A stretch of DNA of 37,479 nucleotides from Lachnospiraceae bacterium (lineage in GTDB: Bacteria; Bacillota; Clostridia; Lachnospirales; Lachnospiraceae): positions 1 through 37,479 of the forward strand of contig VSOC01000016.1 of assembly GCA_009774615.1 (NCBI GenBank). Reading direction: 5' to 3'. The position numbers were made by a program, and so were the translations under genes. This document shows positions 22,227-30,996 of this stretch, piece after piece; positions within the stretch are counted from its first letter, which is position 1, and the number at the start of each line of letters is the position of its first letter. Under the pieces are notes generated by a model. That model was given only the letters and a program-made list of their open reading frames with translations. It was not told the DNA's origin and did no database searches.

Positions 22227-23897
22227 TCAAAATAACCCGGTAATTACTCCGGTTTCATCGACATCGATACTGTCTGCAGCCGGTTTCTTCGGAAGCCCCG
22301 GCATGGTCATAATCGCTCCGGTAAGCACAACCACAAAGCCTGCGCCTGCGGATACATAGGCATCTCTGACCTGGATGGTAAAGCCCTGCGGGCGTCCCAG
22401 CTTTGTCTGGTCATCAGACAGGGAATACTGGGTTTTTGCCATACATACCGGCATAGAGGAAAAGCCCATCTCCTCCGCTTTTTTCAGTGCCTTTTCTGCG
22501 GCAGGGCTGTAGCTTACGCCGTCTGCCCCGTAGATTTCCTTTGCAACGGTTTCTATTTTTTCCTTTAATCCGGCTTCATCCTTATAAATCGGAGCAAAAT
22601 GGCTTTCTTTCATTTCCAGTGTTTCCACGACCTTTTCAGCCAGGGCAAGTCCGCCCTCGCCGCCTTTGGCCCAGACCTCGGAAAGGGCAAATGCACAGCC
22701 CCTCTTCTCACAGAATTCCTTAATGAATTTGTATTCGGCTTCGGTATCGGTTATGAAAGAATTTAAAGTAACCACCACCGGAACCCCGTATTTCTGCAGG
22801 TTCTCGATATGCTTTTCCAGATTGACAATTCCCTTTTCCAGCGCCTTGCTATTTTCCTCGGAGAGCTTGTCCTTGGGCACGCCGCCGTTATACTTTAAGG
22901 CACGGACCGTAGCCACTAAAACCACGGCATCCGGCTTTAACCCAGCCATCCGGCACTTGATATCCAAAAACTTTTCCGCCCCGAGATCCGCACCAAATCC
23001 TGCTTCTGTCACCGTAATATCCGCCAGCTTCAGGGCTGTCCGCGTAGCGCGGACACTGTTGCAGCCATGGGCAATATTGGCAAACGGACCGCCGTGAACC
23101 AGGGCACCCGTGTGCTCTAAGGTCTGGATTAAATTCGGCTTTAAGGCATCCTTTAAGAGGGCCGCCATCGCTCCCACCGCATTTAACTGTGCCGCCGTCA
23201 CCGGCTCTCCCGCATAATTATAGGCGACAATAATCCGTCCCAGTCTTTCCTTTAAATCCTTCATATCATCGGCAAGGCAGAGGATGGCCATAATCTCGGA
23301 AGCTACGGTAATCACAAAATGATCCTCCCGCACAAAACCATCCGGCTTTGCTCCAAGACCTACAACCACGTTGCGCAGAACCCGATCATTCATATCCAGA
23401 CAGCGCTTCCAGAGAATCTGCCGGGTATCAATGCCCAGAGCATTCCCCTGCTGGATATGGTTGTCTAAAAGGGCGGCAAGCAGGTTGTTCGCCGAGGTAA
23501 TCGCATGGAAATCTCCGGTAAAATGAAGGTTTAAATCCTCCATGGGAACCACCTGGGCATAACCGCCTCCCGCAGCCCCGCCTTTAATGCCAAAACACGG
23601 CCCAAGGGAAGGCTCCCGCAGGGCAATAATGGCCTTCTTCCCCAGTTTTGCCAATGCCTGCCCCAGACCTACCGTCGTCGTCGTCTTCCCCTCACCGGCC
23701 GGGGTCGGGTTAATCGCCGTAACTAAAACCAGCTTTCCGTCCGGACGCTCCTTCACCTGCTCCCAGAGCCCGTCCGTCAGCTTGGCCTTATATTTTCCAT
23801 AAAGTTCCAGTTCATCTTCTGTAATTCCATAAGCAGCAGCTACGTCTTTAATGGGAACCATCTTTGCTTCCTGTGCAATTTGAATATCTGTCTTCAT
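22227..23897 (-). CDS. fhs: formate--tetrahydrofolate ligase
   Basis: Fhs makes 10-formyl-THF from formate, THF and ATP, feeding purine synthesis, Met-tRNA formylation and, in acetogens, the methyl branch of the Wood-Ljungdahl pathway. The phosphate-binding TPAGEGKTTTTVGLGQAL is followed by REPSLGPCFGIKGGAAGGGY and GNALGIDTRQILWKRC, all highly conserved. The 556-residue length and the GGAGG four bases before the ATG are normal. The C-terminus contains TGAIMTMPGLPKKPAA. It stands between spoIIIE and the mur genes without a clear promoter in the 75-base upstream gap, so it may be read together with spoIIIE. Presence of this gene alone does not show acetogenesis. Confidence 0.97.
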   Translation of the reverse strand: MKTDIQIAQEAKMVPIKDVAAAYGITEDELELYGKYKAKLTDGLWEQVKERPDGKLVLVTAINPTPAGEGKTTTTVGLGQALAKLGKKAIIALREPSLGPCFGIKGGAAGGGYAQVVPMEDLNLHFTGDFHAITSANNLLAALLDNHIQQGNALGIDTRQILWKRCLDMNDRVLRNVVVGLGAKPDGFVREDHFVITVASEIMAILCLADDMKDLKERLGRIIVAYNYAGEPVTAAQLNAVGAMAALLKDALKPNLIQTLEHTGALVHGGPFANIAHGCNSVRATRTALKLADITVTEAGFGADLGAEKFLDIKCRMAGLKPDAVVLVATVRALKYNGGVPKDKLSEENSKALEKGIVNLEKHIENLQKYGVPVVVTLNSFITDTEAEYKFIKEFCEKRGCAFALSEVWAKGGEGGLALAEKVVETLEMKESHFAPIYKDEAGLKEKIETVAKEIYGADGVSYSPAAEKALKKAEEMGFSSMPVCMAKTQYSLSDDQTKLGRPQGFTIQVRDAYVSAGAGFVVVLTGAIMTMPGLPKKPAADSIDVDETGVITGLF

Positions 23898-23971
23898 TTT
23901 TCCTCCATTCTACACGCTTCACCGTACATTAACCCCTTCGGGTGCAAACAGGCGTTTGTACTGCGGTTTTT

Positions 23972-26900
23972 CTATTGCATCATCTGTTCAAATTCTTCCA
24001 TCGTCATCAGCACCTTTCTTGGCTTCGTGCCTTCTTCCTCGCCGACTACGCCGGCGTCCGCCAGTTGATCCATAATCCGGGCCGCACGGTTAAAACCAAT
24101 CTTAAAAACACGCTGAAGCATGCCGATAGAAGCTTTTTCTTTTTCAATAATAAACTTTCCTGCCTGGGCAAAATATTCGTCGCGGCTGGAATCTGCCGCT
24201 GCTGCGGACATCCCGTTCCCGGAAACCACTTTATTTTCCATCTCCGGATTATAGTCCACCGTCAGTCCCTGCTCCGTTAAAAATTCAACGACATTAGACA
24301 CTTCCTGATCCGAAACAAATGCGCCCTGCACACGCTGCGGCTTGGGAATCCCCGAAGGGAAGAAAAGCATATCGCCCTTTCCCAGAAGTTTTTCCGCACC
24401 GTTCATATCGATAATCGTCCGGGAATCCACGCCCGAAGAAACTGCAAACGCAATACGCGAAGGAACATTGGCCTTAATTAAACCGGTAATAACGTTGACC
24501 GAGGGCCTCTGGGTAGCAATCACCAGATGAATTCCCGCCGCACGGGCAAGCTGTGCCAGACGGCAGATTGCATCTTCCACCTCGCCGGGAACAACCATCA
24601 TCAAATCCGCCAGCTCGTCGATAATAATCACAATCTGCGGCATTTTCTGCGGTCTTTCCTCTTCGGGAAGACCGCTCATCGTCTTAATTTTCTCATTATA
24701 GCCCTGAAGATTGCGGACATTGAACTGGGCAAACTTCCGGTAGCGGTCATCCATCTCCGCAACTGCCCAGTTTAAGGCACCCGAAGCCTTTTTCGGATCG
24801 GTTACCACAGGAATTAACAGATGCGGAATCCCGTTATAGACACTTAATTCCACCACCTTCGGGTCCACCATAATCAGCTTGACATCCTCCGGATCTGCCT
24901 TAAAAATAATGCTCATAATCAGCGTATTGATACACACTGACTTTCCCGAACCGGTAGCACCTGCGATCAGCAGATGAGGCATTTTCCCGATATCCGTAAT
25001 CACCGGCTGGCCTGCGATATCCTTTCCCACGGCAAAAGCAAGCCTGGATTTTGAGGATAAAAACCCGTCCGATTCCAGAAGATCCCGCAGATAAACCATC
25101 GCTGTTTCCTTGTTGGGAACCTCGATGCCCACAGCGGATTTTCCCGGAATCGGTGCCTCGATACGGATTTCCGCCGCTGCCAGATTCAGCTTAATATCAT
25201 CCGTAAGGCTGACAATTTTGCTGACCTTCACCCCCTGTTCCGGATGCAGTTCATACCGGGTAACGGACGGCCCGCAGCTGATATTGGTCACGGTAACACC
25301 TACGCCGAAGTTTTTTAAGGTCTGCTGCAGCTTAATTGCTGTTTCCTTATATTCCTGATCCGAAAAACCGTTCTGACCGTGGCTTCCCTTCTGTAAAAGG
25401 CTGGTCGGCGGGAAGACATAGGGCTTTTTCACCACAGGCTGGGGCTGCTTCATCTGTGCCCTGGCTGCAGCCCCGGGATCTTCTTTTGCTGCTTCTTCCC
25501 GGTGCTGTTCAATCTTTTTATGTAGCATTTCGGTTTCGGTTTCAATCACCTTCCCCGAAGCCGTCACCACCCGTTTTTCCCCTTCCGACATAAAAATACT
25601 GTTCTTATCGGCGGAAAAATAAGCTTCATCATCATCAAAATCCGGATCATCCCCACTGTCTAAATATTCATCCGCAAGGTCTTCTCCTGCTCCCTCTTCA
25701 ACCACCTGCGTATTCGGATAACTGCTGCCCCGCTCCCTGCCTTCACGCCTGTCCATCGCTGCCAAAGCCTCGCCGTGCAGATCATCATCACGCAAGCCAT
25801 CGCCGTGCAAAGCATCACGGTGTCCGGCATACGGCACTTCCTCTGCTTCCGCTTTCTGCTCGCGAAGATAGCGGGCATCCTCTGCAAAACCGTCATCCTC
25901 CATAAACGTTTCATCGTCCTGGTAATCGGAATCTAAGAAATCTTCCTCCGCTGGCTCATCCAAAAAGCCGCCCAAAACATCTTCTCCCTGCTCATCCATC
26001 CAATCAGAACCGCCAAGAGCATCCTCCAAATCCGAAATAGTCATATCCAGCTCTTCTAAGGTCTTTAACTCCCGGCGTGCATACAAAGGCTCATTCTTTT
26101 TCACCACGGAGGCAGCTTTTTCCTGCAGACCCTCCCGGTTCGCCCGTCCGACAAAGGAAACCATACGGTCTTCCGGTTTTTCCTTCTCCTCCTCACCGTC
26201 TTCATCAAACGGCGCAGGCTCCACAAACTCCGGCGGAACCTCAATCCTTCCGGAAAATACATCCGCAGACGACAATCCTGTCCCGCTGTCCTTTTCGGCC
26301 CCGGCACTTCCTGCCATCGAAGCCCCGGTTCCGTAGTTTCCCATGCCCGCAGGTTCCGGATTTCGGTTTCCCATACCCGCAGGCTCTGCCCCGTAGTTTC
26401 CCATAATAAGCGGCCCCTGCCCATACCTGCCGGCTTCGGCATCAGGCACATTGGCGCCTGGCACATCATTAACCGACTGTCCATACCCGGCGGTTCTGCC
26501 GTCCTCTGCTGCGTTTGTTCCTGCCTTACGTCTGGTTCCCGGCCCTTTTTTGTTCGCTTCAGGATTATCCGGCACAGCATCCATTCCTGCCTGCACCTGG
26601 TATCCGCCGTTTCCTGCATCCGCCATTTTGGGGCCTTCCTGCGCGCCTAAAGGATAAGCCGCCGGCGAAACGCCGCCCATCCCCTCATGAATCGTAATCG
26701 AGCCAAAATCAACGCCCCGAACCACTTTATCTTCACGGCTCCGGCGCCTTTCCTCCTGTATCTCCTGCCACTCCTCTTTCCTTCGGGCAACATCCTCCTT
26801 CGCGTGCTGGTAAGCCCTTCCGCTTCCCCGCTTCACCGCATTAACCACGGACTTTTCCGTGACAATCACACAGCAGATAACCAATAGGGCAATCAGCAGA

Positions 26901-27400
26901 AGGTAAGTTCCAATATTTCCCACAACCGCCCGCAGCATGGACGACAGCAATCCTCCAATCAGCCCGCCGCCTCCGCCGCTTAAACTTGATTCCCGGTAAA
27001 AAGCCAACATTCCGTCGCCCTCTGCCGGCCAGAACCCGAAAATCATCTGCGCAAGCCCGCAGACCGTAATCACAACACCAGTAACACCCGACAGCTTAAT
27101 CACTGCCTTAAGACTTCCCGCATTTGACACATAAAAGCTGATTCCCGTAAACAGTAAAACCGGAAACACATAACCCACCGCGCCAAATAATCCAAGCTGT
27201 ACGCCCCGCAGGAAGTCGCCCACTACACCGCATAAATGAAAATTGCTGAGAAATAAAAGAACCGCAGCAGCCAAAGATACAATAATTAACACTTCTCCGC
27301 GTAAAAACTCCGGTATCTCCTGAACCTCCTGTGTTCTTTTCGTTCTCCCCGCACCGGAATTACTCTTTCCGGTCGTTCTTTTTTTACTTCCCTGTGCCAC
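23972..27400 (-). CDS. spoIIIE: DNA translocase FtsK/SpoIIIE
   Basis: This ATP-driven DNA pump moves chromosomes through the division or sporulation septum. Residues to about 195 hold several transmembrane helices. A linker of about 450 residues follows, rich in Gly, Met, Glu and Asp, with three copies of a ten-residue unit around EPAGMGN. Then come the alpha/beta motor (Walker A GATGSGKSVCINT at about 814, Walker B IVIIIDELADLMM) and the gamma winged helix (ASIGMLQRVFKIGFNRAARI) that reads orientation signals. At 1142 residues it is far longer than the usual 750-850. The GTG at 27400, eight bases after GGAGG, is preferred to a TTG at 27436. tepA upstream is conserved with Bacillus, which favours the SpoIIIE name. 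Confidence 0.93.
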   Translation of the reverse strand: MAQGSKKRTTGKSNSGAGRTKRTQEVQEIPEFLRGEVLIIVSLAAAVLLFLSNFHLCGVVGDFLRGVQLGLFGAVGYVFPVLLFTGISFYVSNAGSLKAVIKLSGVTGVVITVCGLAQMIFGFWPAEGDGMLAFYRESSLSGGGGGLIGGLLSSMLRAVVGNIGTYLLLIALLVICCVIVTEKSVVNAVKRGSGRAYQHAKEDVARRKEEWQEIQEERRRSREDKVVRGVDFGSITIHEGMGGVSPAAYPLGAQEGPKMADAGNGGYQVQAGMDAVPDNPEANKKGPGTRRKAGTNAAEDGRTAGYGQSVNDVPGANVPDAEAGRYGQGPLIMGNYGAEPAGMGNRNPEPAGMGNYGTGASMAGSAGAEKDSGTGLSSADVFSGRIEVPPEFVEPAPFDEDGEEEKEKPEDRMVSFVGRANREGLQEKAASVVKKNEPLYARRELKTLEELDMTISDLEDALGGSDWMDEQGEDVLGGFLDEPAEEDFLDSDYQDDETFMEDDGFAEDARYLREQKAEAEEVPYAGHRDALHGDGLRDDDLHGEALAAMDRREGRERGSSYPNTQVVEEGAGEDLADEYLDSGDDPDFDDDEAYFSADKNSIFMSEGEKRVVTASGKVIETETEMLHKKIEQHREEAAKEDPGAAARAQMKQPQPVVKKPYVFPPTSLLQKGSHGQNGFSDQEYKETAIKLQQTLKNFGVGVTVTNISCGPSVTRYELHPEQGVKVSKIVSLTDDIKLNLAAAEIRIEAPIPGKSAVGIEVPNKETAMVYLRDLLESDGFLSSKSRLAFAVGKDIAGQPVITDIGKMPHLLIAGATGSGKSVCINTLIMSIIFKADPEDVKLIMVDPKVVELSVYNGIPHLLIPVVTDPKKASGALNWAVAEMDDRYRKFAQFNVRNLQGYNEKIKTMSGLPEEERPQKMPQIVIIIDELADLMMVVPGEVEDAICRLAQLARAAGIHLVIATQRPSVNVITGLIKANVPSRIAFAVSSGVDSRTIIDMNGAEKLLGKGDMLFFPSGIPKPQRVQGAFVSDQEVSNVVEFLTEQGLTVDYNPEMENKVVSGNGMSAAAADSSRDEYFAQAGKFIIEKEKASIGMLQRVFKIGFNRAARIMDQLADAGVVGEEEGTKPRKVLMTMEEFEQMMQ
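26336..26410. repeat. three 30-base tandem units inside spoIIIE
   Basis: The string GTTTCCCAT starts at 26336, 26366 and 26396, a period of 30 bases. On the coding strand the units encode AEPAGMGNYG-type decapeptides in the disordered linker. The unit is in frame, so copy number can change without breaking the gene. Confidence 0.7.
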
Positions 27401-27465
27401 ACAACAAGCCTCCAAATCCTTGCAAAATAAAATCAATCACGGTTTTTCAAAAACCTACCATTGAC

Positions 27466-27494
27466 AGTATACAAAAATTTAGTTGAAAATGCAA
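27466..27494 (-). promoter_or_regulatory. spoIIIE promoter
   Basis: TTGCAT (27489-27494) and TATACT (27466-27471) are 17 bases apart on the minus strand. A GGTTTTTGAAAAACC inverted repeat lies just downstream (about 27441-27455), near the expected transcript start, and might be an operator. Confidence 0.55.
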
Positions 27495-27573
27495 CCAAGG
27501 ATTTCAAAACCACCGCAGCCCCCCCAAACAGCAACGCCATTCGCGGATGCGCAGACCTGCATAAAGCACGGCC

Positions 27574-28236
27574 TCATTCCATCATTTCATGAAGCTTTTT
27601 AAGCGCCTCCTTAATTCCTCCTACCTCGTCAATCAGCCCTTCCTTTACGGCCTCTTCCCCCACTAAAACCGTGCCGAGATCCTTCGTCAGCATCTTGGTA
27701 TTGTGCATTAAAAGCTTTAGCTGATCGTAGGCAATTTTCGCATGTTCCGACACAAAACGCAGGATTCGATCCTGGATCATCTCAAAATAATCGTAGGTTC
27801 TCGACGTCCCAATCACCATCCCGCTCATCCGCACCGGATGCACCATCATCGTTCCGGTCGGCACGATAAAGGAATAATCCGATGCCACTGCCAGAGGAAC
27901 CCCGATGGAATGGCTTCCGCCAAGAACCAGGGAAACCGAAGGGATACTTAGGGAAGCAATCATCTCCGCAATCGCAAGCCCGGCATCCACATCTCCCCCG
28001 GAAGTATTTAAGAGCACCAAAAGCCCCCCTATCCGGTCGTCATCCTCAATCTGAGCAAGTTTGGGGAGAACATGGTCGTACTTTGTTGTCTTGCTGTTAC
28101 CTGACGCATTTTCATGGCCCTCCACCTCACCGATAATGCTAAGAAGGTGAATCCCTTTTTTCCCCTCTTCTTCTAAAGTTACCTGCCCTAACTCTTCCAT
28201 CTCCTGATCATCATTGCTAAGTCCTTCCTGACCCAT
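27574..28236 (-). CDS. tepA: TepA-type ClpP-like serine protease
   Basis: The protein belongs to the ClpP/crotonase fold. LLVLLNTSGGDVDAGLAIAE resembles the ClpP core. GGSHSIGVPLA supplies the likely nucleophile (about Ser110) and MMVHPV the His (about 133). The C-terminal GEEAVKEGLIDEVGG matches signal peptide peptidase/TepA proteins. In B. subtilis TepA has been tied to protein translocation and spore formation and lies near spoIIIE, as here. A TTG at 28269 opens the longest frame, but the ATG at 28236 has AGGG six bases upstream and gives 220 residues. No signal peptide is seen, so it is probably cytoplasmic. It is not the housekeeping ClpP. Confidence 0.88.
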   Translation of the reverse strand: MGQEGLSNDDQEMEELGQVTLEEEGKKGIHLLSIIGEVEGHENASGNSKTTKYDHVLPKLAQIEDDDRIGGLLVLLNTSGGDVDAGLAIAEMIASLSIPSVSLVLGGSHSIGVPLAVASDYSFIVPTGTMMVHPVRMSGMVIGTSRTYDYFEMIQDRILRFVSEHAKIAYDQLKLLMHNTKMLTKDLGTVLVGEEAVKEGLIDEVGGIKEALKKLHEMME

Positions 28237-28391
28237 AGATTTCCCTGCCTTTCCTGCGTTTTTTTGCAATTTTTCTGCTTTTTTTGTTTATTTTGCTGTT
28301 TATTTCCGTTGTCTGTGTCTGCTGTCAGTTCTTATGCTTTATTCTTCATCAGTATGCGGCAGGAACCTGGTTTTTATACGGGCACAGGCAC

Positions 28392-28421
28392 AAAAAAACA
28401 GAGGGTCTTTTCAGCCCCCTG
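28392..28421 (-). terminator. terminator of the gltA-icd operon
   Basis: On the minus strand CAGGGGG (28415-28421) pairs with CCCTCTG (28399-28405) around a nine-base loop, with one G-U pair, and seven T residues follow (28392-28398). It lies 47 bases after the icd stop and is a standard intrinsic terminator. The remaining gap to tepA (28237-28391) holds poly-A/T runs but no clear promoter. Confidence 0.85.
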
Positions 28422-28468
28422 CCTTTTGTTCTTCTTTAAATTTAATGCAGAAAATGTGATTTCATTCC

Positions 28469-29464
28469 CTACAGTTTCGCAATCACCGCATCCCTGTACT
28501 CGGTCGTCGTCGCCGTTCCTCCGACATCCTGTGTCCTGCATCTTCCTTCGCCAAGCACCTCATCCACGGCCCGGCGAATCCTGGCTGCCGCATCCAGTTC
28601 GCCAAGATGCTCCAGCATCATACAGGCCGACCATAAAAACGCTGTAGGATTGGCAATATTCTTCCCGGCAATATCCGGCGCACTTCCATGCACAGCTTCA
28701 AACATCGCATAGTCCTTGCCTAAGTTGCTGGAAGGAAGGAGGCCCAGCCCGCCGATTAATCCGCTGGTCAGATCCGAAACAATATCCCCGTACAGATTGG
28801 GCATAACCATAATATCGAACTGCTGCGGACGCATCACCAGCTGCATACAAACGGCATCCACAATCTTATCCTCGGACACAATATCCGGGTATTTTTCGGC
28901 AATTTCCCGGAAAACCTCCAGAAACAGTCCGTCCGACATCTTTAAGATATTCGCCTTGTGTACGCAGGTAACTTTCTTTCTCCCGTGCAGGCGGGCATAT
29001 TCAAAGGCATCGGTGATAATCCTGGTGCTGGCCTTTCGGGTAATGATCTTTGTCGCATGAACGGTATCCGCATCAATCTGCTTTTCCACACCCACATAGA
29101 GGTCCTCGGTGTTCTCCCGAAACGTCACGATATCCACATCCTTAAAGGGAGTAACCACCGCTGCGTTGGACCTGGCAGGGCGGATATTGGCATATAAATC
29201 GTATTTTTCACGCAGGGTTACATTTAAGGAACGGAAGCCCTTGCCTATGGGGGTGGTGATGGGCGATTTTAACAGGATTTTATTTTTTTCAAAGGAAACA
29301 AATGCCTTCTCCGGAATTAATGCCCCGTTTTCCTCATATTCTTTCGCGCCTACCCGAAAAACCTCATAGGTTAGGCGGGCTTTTGCGGCGTCTAAAATCT
29401 TTAACACGGCGTCGGTAATCTCCGGACCGATGCCATCTCCCATAAATACTGTAATGCTTCTCAT
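28469..29464 (-). CDS. icd: NAD-dependent isocitrate dehydrogenase
   Basis: This 331-residue enzyme of the isocitrate/isopropylmalate dehydrogenase family oxidises isocitrate to 2-oxoglutarate. GDGIGPEI opens the protein, and SPITTPIGKGFRSLN and RENTEDLYVGVE carry the substrate loop; the ENTED form fits isocitrate rather than isopropylmalate. NLYGDIVSDLTSGLIGG has metal-binding Asp residues, and HGSAPDIAGKNIANP the cofactor site, lacking the Lys/Tyr pattern of NADP enzymes as far as I can judge. It begins six bases after gltA, with GAGAGG eight bases upstream. The pair makes 2-oxoglutarate for glutamate synthesis. Homoisocitrate dehydrogenase is a less likely reading given the citrate synthase partner. 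Confidence 0.92.
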   Translation of the reverse strand: MRSITVFMGDGIGPEITDAVLKILDAAKARLTYEVFRVGAKEYEENGALIPEKAFVSFEKNKILLKSPITTPIGKGFRSLNVTLREKYDLYANIRPARSNAAVVTPFKDVDIVTFRENTEDLYVGVEKQIDADTVHATKIITRKASTRIITDAFEYARLHGRKKVTCVHKANILKMSDGLFLEVFREIAEKYPDIVSEDKIVDAVCMQLVMRPQQFDIMVMPNLYGDIVSDLTSGLIGGLGLLPSSNLGKDYAMFEAVHGSAPDIAGKNIANPTAFLWSACMMLEHLGELDAAARIRRAVDEVLGEGRCRTQDVGGTATTTEYRDAVIAKL

Positions 29465-29469
29465 ACTGC

Positions 29470-30804
29470 TTACCTCTCTTTCATTGGAATATAATCTACA
29501 TTTTCACCGACATATTTGGTCGCCGGACGCATAATCTTGCCGTCATAGAGTTTATTCTCCAGGTTATGGGCAACCCAGCCGACCAGACGGCTGATAACGA
29601 ATAGCGGCGTGTACATATCCCTGGGAATCTGCAGCATCTCGTAGGCAAAGCCGCTGTAGTAATCGACATTGGTTGGGATGACTTTGTTTTTATCTTCGAG
29701 AATCACTTCCTTGGTGCACTGCTCAAACAGGCGATAGAAATTAAATTCTTCCATCTTAAACTGCTCTTTGGCTACGGTTTCACAGCATCGGCGCAGGATT
29801 TCTGCCCGCGGGTCGGAAACGGTATAGACGGCGTGACCAAAACCGTAAACCAGACCGGTGTGATCGTAGAAATCTCCGGCAAGGATCTTTCGGATCAGGG
29901 CTTTGATGGTGTTTTCATCGGTGGAATAGCCGATTTCGTCAATGACCTGCTCCATCATCTCCGAAACCTTGACATTCGCTCCGCCGTGCCGCGGGCCTTT
30001 TAAAGAACCGATGGAACCAGAGATGGAAGAATAGAGATCCGTCCCCGTGGAAGAGATAACGACATTGGTAAAGGTGGAGTTATTGCCGCCGCCGTGATCG
30101 GCGTGGAGCACTAAGATGGCGTCTAAAAGTTCGGCCTCTTTGGGCGAGAATTTCTTATCTTCGCGCAGCATGTATAAGATATTTTCGGCAATGGAATAGT
30201 CCTCTCTGGGATAGTGAATAATCAGACTTCCCCGGTCAAAATGATGTACCTTGCTCTGGTAGGCATAGCAGGCAATCGAGGGGAATTTCGCCAGAAGATT
30301 TACGCCCTTTAACATGGTTTTGTAAGGGTCGGTATCGTCGGGATTATCCTCGTCATAATTATACAAAGTGAGGGTTGCGTGCTGAAGTTTATTCATCAGA
30401 TTCTTGCCCGGAAGCCTGAGAAGATTCATCTCTAAAAAGTCATCCGGCAGGGCGTAAAGACTGCGGACAATGCTGATAAAATTGCGAAGATCCGCTTTAC
30501 TCGGCAGATAGCCGTAAAGCAGAAGAAAACAGGTTTCCTCAAAACCCTGGCTGCCGGGTTTTCCCTGGATTAAATCATAAACGCTGTAGCCGCGGTAGAA
30601 TAAATCACCTTCGGCATTCTCCTTAACTCCGTCTACAATCTCATAACCTACAACATCGGAAACCCGGGTAAGTCCCATGCGGACACCCGTGCCGTCCTCA
30701 TTGCGCAGGCCCTTTTTAACGTTATATTCCTTATACAAACGGTTGGGAATATCGGTGTAATTGGAAGATTTTCCATAATATTGTGCCAGATACGTATTGC
30801 TCAT
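29470..30804 (-). CDS. gltA: citrate synthase
   Basis: Citrate synthase condenses acetyl-CoA and oxaloacetate. The three catalytic regions are visible: ILVLHADHGGGNNST (first His), GPRHGGANVK (second His) and NVDYYSGFAY (Asp). LVYGFGHAVYTVSDPRA is the CoA/citrate-binding block. At 444 residues it has an N-terminal extension of about 50 compared with the short bacterial forms, as in the clostridial group. It is the first gene of a two-gene operon with icd; aconitase is not here. AAGGAG stands seven bases before the ATG. The promoter is at 30940-30968 and a terminator hairpin sits in the leader. Confidence 0.95.
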   Translation of the reverse strand: MSNTYLAQYYGKSSNYTDIPNRLYKEYNVKKGLRNEDGTGVRMGLTRVSDVVGYEIVDGVKENAEGDLFYRGYSVYDLIQGKPGSQGFEETCFLLLYGYLPSKADLRNFISIVRSLYALPDDFLEMNLLRLPGKNLMNKLQHATLTLYNYDEDNPDDTDPYKTMLKGVNLLAKFPSIACYAYQSKVHHFDRGSLIIHYPREDYSIAENILYMLREDKKFSPKEAELLDAILVLHADHGGGNNSTFTNVVISSTGTDLYSSISGSIGSLKGPRHGGANVKVSEMMEQVIDEIGYSTDENTIKALIRKILAGDFYDHTGLVYGFGHAVYTVSDPRAEILRRCCETVAKEQFKMEEFNFYRLFEQCTKEVILEDKNKVIPTNVDYYSGFAYEMLQIPRDMYTPLFVISRLVGWVAHNLENKLYDGKIMRPATKYVGENVDYIPMKER

Positions 30805-30892
30805 GTAAAAGCTCCTTCCTTCAATGTGATCTTGTTACTGTTCACTCGGCAACAGCAACATAACCTTTTCTATGTCCCCCAATCCTTATAGC

Positions 30893-30923
30893 AAAAAGAG
30901 GGCGCCCAATCCCTAGCGCCCTC
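30893..30923 (-). terminator. terminator hairpin inside the gltA leader
   Basis: On the minus strand GAGGGCGC (30916-30923) pairs perfectly with GCGCCCTC (30898-30905) around a ten-base loop, followed by five T residues (30893-30897). It lies only about ten bases downstream of the expected gltA transcript start, so it can end the upstream wall-hydrolase message and would also act on gltA transcripts. Confidence 0.8.
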
Positions 30924-30939
30924 GCTTCGTCTGCCTTTT

Positions 30940-30968
30940 ATCCTATCAGCAATCCGGTCATCTGTCAA
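30940..30968 (-). promoter_or_regulatory. near-consensus promoter of gltA-icd
   Basis: TTGACA (30963-30968), 17 bases and TAGGAT (30940-30945) on the minus strand form a strong vegetative promoter. It lies just after the stop of the NlpC/P60 gene (30997) and before the leader hairpin at 30893-30923. Confidence 0.85.
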
Positions 30969-30996
30969 TCCAAAATTATGAATCGCGGATATTTAC

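Noticed and set aside
21706..22359. 217-codon plus-strand frame opposite murE and fhs
   Set aside because: It spans the ends of two real genes on the opposite strand, with a His/Arg-rich composition typical of shadows.
23898..23971. Terminator between spoIIIE and fhs
   Set aside because: A short imperfect stem (GTACAAAC with GTTTGCAC) is present but has no U-tract.
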